From positions 1 to 44,688 of IMG/VR virus record IMGVR_UViG_3300022934_000043: DNA of 44,688 bases. One strand, given 5' to 3'. How positions within the stretch are numbered: the first letter of the stretch is position 1; each line of letters begins with the position of its first letter. Both the position numbers and the translations under genes were made by a program. This document shows, one piece after another, positions 38,980 to 44,688 of the stretch. The stretch comes from a virus. The notes under the pieces are model-generated. The model did not search any database. It was given only the letters and a program-made list of their open reading frames with translations, and was not told the DNA's origin.

Positions 38980-40017
38980 ATGCGCTTACTGTATTTAAGT
39001 TGCCATAGCATTTTGGAATACGACGAACTCCGAATGTTCAATGACATTGAGGGCTTAGAAGTCTTTTCACCCGGTGCATACCTAGAAGGGAAGGGTGATG
39101 GAATGCGTCCAGAATTGCCTGTAAGCCATCGGGAGGAGTGGCTTGATGCTTGGAGTCGAGTGAAGCCTGACAATAGCTTAGAAGGGGTTTCAGGAGATCA
39201 GAAGGCGCACTTAACGTCTGAGCTGTTGAGTCTTTTCGATGCAGTCATGATCATGCATATACCTGACTGGCTATCTATGAACTGGGACGTTCTCAGAGAC
39301 GCTATGGGGAAACACGATTTGCAGGTGTATTGGCGTGACATTGGACAGTCTCAGCCGCACCAAGAGCATGCTCTGAAAGCATTTCGGAAACGTGGAGTGC
39401 AGTTGATACGTTACTCTGAAAGAACAGCGGAGCTACCTAACTACGCTGGTTCAGACGCCCTGATTCCGTTCGGTAAATACCCAGAAGATTTTGAAACGTG
39501 GAGTGGGCAGCTTAATCAGGTCATAACCTTTGGTCAGTCAATGAAGGCTCGTAACAGTGCATGCCGCTATGACCTCTTTGAGGCGAACACTAAGGGCTTT
39601 AAGCGAAAGGTATTCGGGCCGGGTAACGATGGCTTAGGGAGGCTGTCAGGGGGCAAATTAACGCACTCAGAGCAGCTAACACAGTTGCAATTGAATAGAG
39701 CCTACTTCTTTACCGGGACATTCCCCGCTCCTTACACTCTTGGTGGTATTGAAGCGATGATGGCGGGGATCCCTATAGTCTCAATCACACCTGCTGACGC
39801 AGGCTATAACACGTTCGACATACCGCGTATGCTGACTCAATGCGGGTTAGCATCTTGGGTGTGCCGTGATGGGCATTTCAAACCAGTATTAGAGACGCTC
39901 CTTGGCAATGATCCACAGGTATTTCAACCAGAAAGCGACAGATTAAAGGCTTATGCTAAGATGGCTTTTGGAAAAGACTTCGTTATTGCAAAGTGGAAGG
40001 AATTCTTCGGTGTCTAG
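38980..40017 (+). CDS. GT-B glycosyltransferase heading the glycan block
   Basis: A 345-residue GT-B enzyme. The C-terminal donor domain contains YFFTGTFPAPYTLGGIEAMM (about 247-266) followed by AGIPIVSITPADAG, the usual helix and strand around the nucleotide-sugar site, with E262 in the position of the second Glu of E-X7-E enzymes. The N-terminal domain holds MRLLYLSCHSI and the W-rich helices. It is the first rightward gene and overlaps the FkbM gene by 8 nt. The sugar is unknown; targets could be virion proteins or host surface. Confidence 0.75.
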   Translation: MRLLYLSCHSILEYDELRMFNDIEGLEVFSPGAYLEGKGDGMRPELPVSHREEWLDAWSRVKPDNSLEGVSGDQKAHLTSELLSLFDAVMIMHIPDWLSMNWDVLRDAMGKHDLQVYWRDIGQSQPHQEHALKAFRKRGVQLIRYSERTAELPNYAGSDALIPFGKYPEDFETWSGQLNQVITFGQSMKARNSACRYDLFEANTKGFKRKVFGPGNDGLGRLSGGKLTHSEQLTQLQLNRAYFFTGTFPAPYTLGGIEAMMAGIPIVSITPADAGYNTFDIPRMLTQCGLASWVCRDGHFKPVLETLLGNDPQVFQPESDRLKAYAKMAFGKDFVIAKWKEFFGV

Positions 40018-40564
40018 TCAATTCGGGCAGGACGAGTTCTTACTCAACGTCTTCAAAGACAAAGAAGGCGTGTTTCTCGACATCGGATCGTCGTCCCCTT
40101 CCATGTGGTCAAACACTAAGCGCCTCGAAGAGAATGGATGGACTGGGTGCTGCTTTGACATGCAGGTGTGGAATTACCAGAACCGAAAGGCTTCTTTTAA
40201 GATCGGCGATGTCACGTTGAAAAGCTACGACCAATGGTGGAATGACCTGAAACGACATGCGGTCTTAGGCTGCTTCGATTATCTGTCGCTTGATGTTGAT
40301 AACAACACCAATGCAGCACTCTCCACACTACCGTTTCATCTGTTCAAATTCAGAGTCATTCAGATAGAGCATGACTATTACCGAGTCGGTAGTTGGTTGC
40401 GTGACTTTCAACGAACATACCTGAATCTTTTGGGGTATCAATTGGTTCGACCGAATGTTTGTTTTGCGCCAGATCATCCGTTTGAGGATTGGTGGGCTCT
40501 GCCCGAAATGCAAATAGAACCTAAACCTGAAAACCTCTCAGTCGAAGAAGCCTGTAAACTATGA
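40010..40564 (+). CDS. FkbM-family methyltransferase (full right copy)
   Basis: A 184-residue methyltransferase from GTG at 40010, with AAGGA eight nt upstream; upstream in-frame codons belong to the preceding gene. SSQFGQDEFLLNVFKDKEGV and FLDIGSSSP are the hallmark start of the FkbM fold with the AdoMet-binding G-x-G-like loop, and DYLSLDVDNN and FRVIQIEHDYY the later strands. The family O-methylates sugars, e.g. on glycans or antibiotics. It is conserved on both copies of the locus, forming the left flank of the exchangeable cassette. Its end is coupled (ATGA) to the acetyltransferase. Confidence 0.8.
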   Translation: MSSQFGQDEFLLNVFKDKEGVFLDIGSSSPSMWSNTKRLEENGWTGCCFDMQVWNYQNRKASFKIGDVTLKSYDQWWNDLKRHAVLGCFDYLSLDVDNNTNAALSTLPFHLFKFRVIQIEHDYYRVGSWLRDFQRTYLNLLGYQLVRPNVCFAPDHPFEDWWALPEMQIEPKPENLSVEEACKL

Positions 40565-41016
40565 TCCACCCAACAGCAATCAATGATGGTGGGGTTGTAG
40601 GTAAAGGGACAAAGGTGTGGGCATACACACATATCTGCATTGGGGCTTACATTGGAAAGAACTGCACCATTGGGGAGGGAGTATACATTGGGCCTAATGT
40701 TATCATCAGGGACAACTGCAAAATTCAAAACCACGCACTCATTTACGAAGGAGTCTTTATTGAAGACGATGTTTTCATTGGGCCTAACGTCGTAACATCG
40801 AATGACGCATTCCCAAGAGCGAGGGGTCCATGGTCAGACCGTTATCGCGAAACACACATCAGAAAAGGGGCAAGCATTTGTGCAAACTCTACAATTGTTT
40901 GCGGCTTTGAAATCGGAGCAGGGGCAATGGTTGGGGCTGGCTCTGTCGTTACTCAGAACATCAAGCCGGGGTTCTTAGCCTATGGAAACCCAGCAAAGCA
41001 TGTGAGAAAGATATGA
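40561..41016 (+). CDS. Left-handed beta-helix N-acetyltransferase, WbpD/WlbB-like (right-end cassette gene 1)
   Basis: A 151-residue hexapeptide-repeat enzyme: many I-G-x-x-(C/V)-x-I-(G) turns (IGAYIGKNCTIGEGVYIG and on), a loop with EGVFIEDDVFIGPNVVTSND and the FPRARGPW segment, and the GNPAKHVRKI end. This pattern is that of acetyltransferases acting on amino sugars or UDP-amino-sugar uronic acids (WbpD/WlbB, FdtC-like). It uses acetyl-CoA and works as a trimer. In this locus it may modify the sugar later transferred by the neighbouring GT-B enzymes. It has no equivalent in the left-end cassette. Confidence 0.85.
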   Translation: MIHPTAINDGGVVGKGTKVWAYTHICIGAYIGKNCTIGEGVYIGPNVIIRDNCKIQNHALIYEGVFIEDDVFIGPNVVTSNDAFPRARGPWSDRYRETHIRKGASICANSTIVCGFEIGAGAMVGAGSVVTQNIKPGFLAYGNPAKHVRKI

Positions 41017-42056
41017 ACGTATTTGTGGACTACCATCATGCAGACTTAAAGAAGTCTCTTTCTCTTCTTTTTGAAGACAGGCTTGGCTTTAAACTCTACC
41101 ACCCAACAGGAATTGAATGGCATGACGAAGGATGGTGGAAGCTAGCAGACAATTACACCAACACAAAGGAGGTTGTAAGCCAATGGCTTGACTGCGAAAG
41201 AATACCTTGGAAAGTCGATCCAGAGACACCCGTCGAAGAAAACTACATATCCGAGGGAGTCCATTACGAGTGGGACCACAACCACCGATACCACCACAAA
41301 GCCATCACCTTAGATAGGTTTAAGCAGATGCGGTTTGATTACATCATCGCATCATATCAGCCACACGAAGAGCCCTTCAAAAGACTGAGAGATCTTTACC
41401 ACCCAAAAGCAAAACTCATTGCACACGTTGGTAACATAGGTCAGGAGTCAGTGCTTCCAAACGTAATGCACTCTGTCAGGTTTCAAGCTAGTAAAGACCA
41501 GAATTCTATATACATAAATCAAGAGCTAAACCCCAAAGCGTATGGTTACTTACTCCCTGATCTGGGAACACGAAACATCTACAATGTTACGAATGGTAAC
41601 CCGTCCAGCAACATCTACAATCAATTCAGGAGCGCAATGGCAGGCACCAGATTTAAGTCTTATGGAATCAACTGTCCTGATGGTCTTTTGAACGGGGCTC
41701 CTGCTGTTGGAAGAAAAATGATAGAAGCAAACCTTGGTTGGACTTTAAAAAAGATGGGTAGCCTCGGTCACTCCAACATGGGATGGCTTTACTCCGGCAG
41801 GGCGACGGTGACAAACATGAACCAACATAGGGAATATGGGTGCAAGGCAACCTTGCAACTATTTGAGCCCGATGTGACATGCATTGACCTAGACTCTGGG
41901 ACAGCTTCTGAAAACATCAGGAAGATATGCAGATGGTTGACACCCGGCGAAAACCAGAAACGCTCTGAGATAGTGAGAAAACGATTTGAGGAAGTAATTA
42001 ACTATGACCAGCAGGAAGAAGATTTCAGAACATTCTTAGGCAACCTAAGAGACTAA
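41013..42056 (+). CDS. GT-B-like glycosyltransferase (right-end cassette gene 2)
   Basis: A 347-residue protein with an N-terminus (MNVFVDYHHADLKKSLSLLF, then YHPTGIEWHDEGWW) resembling that of the 308-residue protein at 1306-2232, but different afterwards. The C-terminal part has GSLGHSNMGWLYSGRATVTN and a TCIDLDSGTASENI segment in place of the usual donor-binding stretch; a GT-B fold is likely but not certain. It overlaps the acetyltransferase by 4 nt and ends 9 nt before the conserved small gene. Confidence 0.55.
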   Translation: MNVFVDYHHADLKKSLSLLFEDRLGFKLYHPTGIEWHDEGWWKLADNYTNTKEVVSQWLDCERIPWKVDPETPVEENYISEGVHYEWDHNHRYHHKAITLDRFKQMRFDYIIASYQPHEEPFKRLRDLYHPKAKLIAHVGNIGQESVLPNVMHSVRFQASKDQNSIYINQELNPKAYGYLLPDLGTRNIYNVTNGNPSSNIYNQFRSAMAGTRFKSYGINCPDGLLNGAPAVGRKMIEANLGWTLKKMGSLGHSNMGWLYSGRATVTNMNQHREYGCKATLQLFEPDVTCIDLDSGTASENIRKICRWLTPGENQKRSEIVRKRFEEVINYDQQEEDFRTFLGNLRD

Positions 42057-42065
42057 AACCCTAAA

Positions 42066-42287
42066 ATGAAAATAGAACAAATAGCAGAATCAATTGGCAG
42101 GAAGCACGATCTTAAACCAGAGAAGATACCGACTGTGGCTTTGTATTATTTAAGCTCACAACTTGGAGAAAACCCGGCTTTGAAGAGCATGCTCCAAGCC
42201 ACCATAGGCATCGATCAAGGCGAAGGGGATTATGGCAATGGCGACTATGGTAGCGGCGACTACGGTAGTGGCGACTATTCTTCCTGA
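42066..42287 (+). CDS. Conserved 73-residue GDY-repeat protein (right copy)
   Basis: The protein is identical to that at 2229-2450, though 17 codons differ synonymously. It follows the right-end cassette, 9 nt behind the glycosyltransferase gene, while in the left copy the start overlaps the previous gene by ATGA. The end overlaps the convergent polyvalent-protein gene by 13 nt. Function unknown. Confidence 0.8.
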   Translation: MKIEQIAESIGRKHDLKPEKIPTVALYYLSSQLGENPALKSMLQATIGIDQGEGDYGNGDYGSGDYGSGDYSS

Positions 42288-44688
42288 TCGTCGCTAATGG
42301 CAATCTCAGCGGCAGCGAGTTTATCGAAGCTACCGATGAAACGCCCTTTCGGATCATAGACCCGAATGCCAGCCCTGTTGGATGTTCGGACGGCTCTGTG
42401 ACCGGAAGGGCTTCTTGCTACAAACCCACCTCTGTTGTTTAGCTGTCTAGGCGCTGAGAATCGAATACCGCTGTCAATGTCTTCGCCTCGGTAGAACCTT
42501 CTGATATCCCCGACAATCTTTGCTGGTTTAGTGCCAGCAGGGTAGGTTATACCCGAAGACCTATTGCCTTCTGTCAAATCAACCACCAGCTCACCGTCAA
42601 ATGAACTTGAAAGCCGTTTAATTACGGCAAATTGCGAGTCTGTTGGTTCGAGGCCAATGTCCACAAACCCAGAATTTCCATCGATTCGGATGTTGCCCTC
42701 CGACTGCATTAACCCGATAGGATCCTCTCCGGTGTCATCAGCGCCTAAGTCCCTGTGGTCTATCACTCTCTGACCCCGATGGTAATCCTTCTGAGACTTA
42801 TTTTTCAAAACCCAGCGACCAGAACTCGACTTCTTGTAAAGGTCAGACTCATAAGATCTGCCCGAAAAGTCGATAAGGTCTCCCCGTGGAGTGACGTAGC
42901 CTGCCTCGTTGAGGTTGGAAGTCAAACCCCTTGCCTGAATCACTTCTGCAGTGACTCCCCTCGGTGCTGAGAAGCGACCTACTCCTCCTCCTGATCCAGA
43001 AGTCGGCTGGCGTCGTCTACCTCCAAATATAACACCTCCTCCAACGTCCGCTTGCTTCCAAGCGTCTTCTCCCACCAAGGGCGTGTCTCTATCAGCCCGT
43101 CCAGTATCTCCGGGTCTAGCCCACGTCGGAGGAGGGATCTCATCTCTGAGGATAATTTTTCTTGCTTCATTTGCGTTGTTATTTTGCCAGATTTTCTGCG
43201 TGTTCCCAAGGGATAATCGATGCTTTGAGTTCTTCTTCTTAGACTCTGACGGGAATAAAGATCTGACGGCTTCCCAAGTGATCGACTGCATTTGCCGTGG
43301 TTGTATTCCTACCCTTCTGGCAGCTTCACGGTAGGCGTCTAGGTAAACGTGGTAGGTTCCGTTGACACCCAGAGCGGGAGCGCCTTTGCCTGAGAAATTT
43401 TGATCCACGGGTTTAGCGGATGCGCCGTATGGCATCAACATTGCAGCCGCGACAGCGTGGGTGTCTATCGTGGCGTCACCGTAGGGCGAATTAGGAGCGA
43501 TGAGGTTGTTATAGAAGTTCCTGACCTTATGCTTGTTTCCAAGGTTATTGGAAATGTTTTCAATGCTCCCATCTTTGAGCATGCTAACCGATTTCTTTAT
43601 CGTATCCACACCACCCCAAGTCGATTGAGCCCTAGCCGACCCATCGTCCACCATTTCCCACCCCATTGGATCGCCCTCTGGTGAGATGACTCTATGATCC
43701 TGCCCGTATAGCGTCTGCGCTATTGATCTAATCGCCCACCCTTGCAGTTCAGGGTCTGAGTCCAATGTTCGGACGCTCTTCCCGTAAAGCTTTTCAAGGG
43801 ATTTCCTTCGATCGTCTTTGGCTTTCTGGTCTAGCCTCTTGTTGTAGTTCTGTCGGCGTTTCTTAGCCAAAGGGGTTTCACCGGGCTTCCTTTTTCGCTT
43901 CTGCTTAACGGGAGCCTGCGCTGCTTGGATTATGGATTCAATTTGCTCTCCATGCTCTTCGCGCGTGATGACATCGTCTTGGTGGTTTATGTAAACGTCA
44001 ATGACCTGCTCGGCCTGAGAGATATTCATAAACCATGGACGCTGCGGCGATAGTGCCGCTATGACACCTGCTGCCTGCTCCATTGAAACGGAGTAGCGAT
44101 CAGCGAACATGGCTGCTATGCGTTGTCCTCCATCATACCAATGAGTAGACCTGCGCCTAACTTCTTCGGGGAATTTATTATAAAGCGCGACTAAATTGTC
44201 CGCCATCCAGTTGACCAAAGCATCTCGCTTCTCTTTGGGGTTACTGATGGATCGTATTTCGGCAGGGATGTTCGGGTAATTAAACATCTCCATGTGTTCC
44301 GCCAACGTATTTTCGGGAACGATCTCAGAAGAGATGTTCGATTCCGGCGGAGTATTAACTGGCTTCTTAGCTGTTCCAAGCTTGGCTGTCCCCACTCGAA
44401 ACCTGTCATAGGCGTCACTGACTTCACTGATACCACTGTCTGCTGTAATGGGGTCACGGGGATCACGCCTAGGCGCTGAGTAGCGAATGTCATCCTTGGA
44501 TGGATCAAACCTTTGCGAAATCGGGATCGGACTGCCATCAGCGTCATATGTTACAGGGTCTGCTGATTTGATTAGGCTAGGGTCTCTGACAGCGATGGTG
44601 TTGGCCGGACCGGACTCTGAGATGAGCATGCCGTCATACCCCTTACGAAAAACGGCATCCACTAATTTTGGATTCTCAAATATCAGGT
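42275..44688 (-). CDS. Polyvalent virion protein, C-terminal part (right copy, cut by window edge)
   Basis: The last about 804 residues of a protein equivalent to that at 2438-8446. The reading frame stays open to the window end, so the apparent start at 44662 is only the edge. The left part of the ART-like domain (from IFENPKLVDAVF-like segment on) and the helix-hairpin-helix-like domain with VIAALSPQ and DTHA are included, as are three FSAPR-type motifs (one as YSAPR). Divergence from the left copy is uneven: the central domain differs at many residues, while the flanks are nearly identical. Confidence 0.8.
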   Translation of the reverse strand, partial: LIFENPKLVDAVFRKGYDGMLISESGPANTIAVRDPSLIKSADPVTYDADGSPIPISQRFDPSKDDIRYSAPRRDPRDPITADSGISEVSDAYDRFRVGTAKLGTAKKPVNTPPESNISSEIVPENTLAEHMEMFNYPNIPAEIRSISNPKEKRDALVNWMADNLVALYNKFPEEVRRRSTHWYDGGQRIAAMFADRYSVSMEQAAGVIAALSPQRPWFMNISQAEQVIDVYINHQDDVITREEHGEQIESIIQAAQAPVKQKRKRKPGETPLAKKRRQNYNKRLDQKAKDDRRKSLEKLYGKSVRTLDSDPELQGWAIRSIAQTLYGQDHRVISPEGDPMGWEMVDDGSARAQSTWGGVDTIKKSVSMLKDGSIENISNNLGNKHKVRNFYNNLIAPNSPYGDATIDTHAVAAAMLMPYGASAKPVDQNFSGKGAPALGVNGTYHVYLDAYREAARRVGIQPRQMQSITWEAVRSLFPSESKKKNSKHRLSLGNTQKIWQNNNANEARKIILRDEIPPPTWARPGDTGRADRDTPLVGEDAWKQADVGGGVIFGGRRRQPTSGSGGGVGRFSAPRGVTAEVIQARGLTSNLNEAGYVTPRGDLIDFSGRSYESDLYKKSSSGRWVLKNKSQKDYHRGQRVIDHRDLGADDTGEDPIGLMQSEGNIRIDGNSGFVDIGLEPTDSQFAVIKRLSSSFDGELVVDLTEGNRSSGITYPAGTKPAKIVGDIRRFYRGEDIDSGIRFSAPRQLNNRGGFVARSPSGHRAVRTSNRAGIRVYDPKGRFIGSFDKLAAAEIAISDDQEE

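Larger units (their letters stand above)
40281..44688. repeat. Right member of a diverged terminal repeat
   Basis: The counterpart of 1-4851, with a different cassette between the FkbM-like gene and the GDY-repeat gene. The window ends at the base corresponding to position 4851. If the ends are joined the unit is about 40.3 kb. Confidence 0.85.

Noticed and set aside
1-44688. Diversity-generating retroelement or invertase as cause of the two alleles
   Set aside because: No reverse transcriptase, template repeat, recombinase or inverted flanks were found; the alleles are whole-gene replacements.

Overview
The window is almost entirely a double-stranded DNA bacteriophage genome of about 40.3 kb per unit. 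Evidence is a complete packaging and virion set (large terminase, portal, scaffold, SU10-like major capsid protein, tail fibres, large internal proteins) and a replication set (DnaB-type helicase, DnaC/IstB-like loader, SSB-like protein, PD-(D/E)XK nucleases). No tape measure, tail sheath or tail tube genes are recognisable, so a short-tailed (podovirus-like) particle is likely. There is no DNA or RNA polymerase, integrase, tRNA or CRISPR array that I can see. The host cannot be named from sequence; the lipobox and Shine-Dalgarno sites indicate a bacterium. An uncultured aquatic source is my guess only.

Layout. Positions 2438-38577 are read leftward (minus strand). From the left they hold a 2002-residue polyvalent protein, two probable internal/ejection proteins, tail-fibre genes, a tail hub-like protein, a tail-module glycosyltransferase, a lysis-like cluster (holin, coiled-coil membrane protein, lipoprotein), a LamG-bearing fibre, an adaptor-like protein, capsid, scaffold, portal and terminase, then (26-38.6 kb) nuclease, helicase, small regulatory genes, a trypsin-like protease, two DnaA-domain-IV-like proteins, the helicase loader, a RecB/Cas4-like nuclease, the SSB-like protein and several tiny genes. 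Many minus genes overlap by ATGA or TTGA, indicating translational coupling. A promoter-like site with three 11-bp repeats heads this block at about 38.6 kb. The only rightward genes form a glycan-modification block (38980 to 42287, and again 3 to 2450): GT-B glycosyltransferase, FkbM-type methyltransferase, an exchangeable cassette, then a conserved 73-residue GDY-repeat protein.

The most striking structural fact is that the two ends of the window are diverged versions of the same locus. Positions 1-280 match 40281-40560 and 2229-4851 match 42066-44688 without net indels, but the genes between them differ: a GT-A-like plus GT-B-like pair at the left end, and a left-handed beta-helix acetyltransferase plus a different GT-B-like gene at the right end. 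The exchange boundaries fall exactly at gene boundaries. The 73-residue protein differs at 17 codons between copies, all synonymous. This is either a contig that runs once around a circular or concatemeric genome and joins two strains, or a real concatemer of two alleles; in both cases it captures natural allele replacement of a phage glycan cassette.

Other points of interest are a chymotrypsin-fold serine protease in the early operon, an almost gene-free 126-bp inverted-repeat element next to the replication genes, an SSB-like protein ending in a host-SSB-type DDNVPF tip, tiny genes of 26-55 codons (Cys-rich, membrane, and a truncated paralogue), and duplicated 11-codon gene starts.
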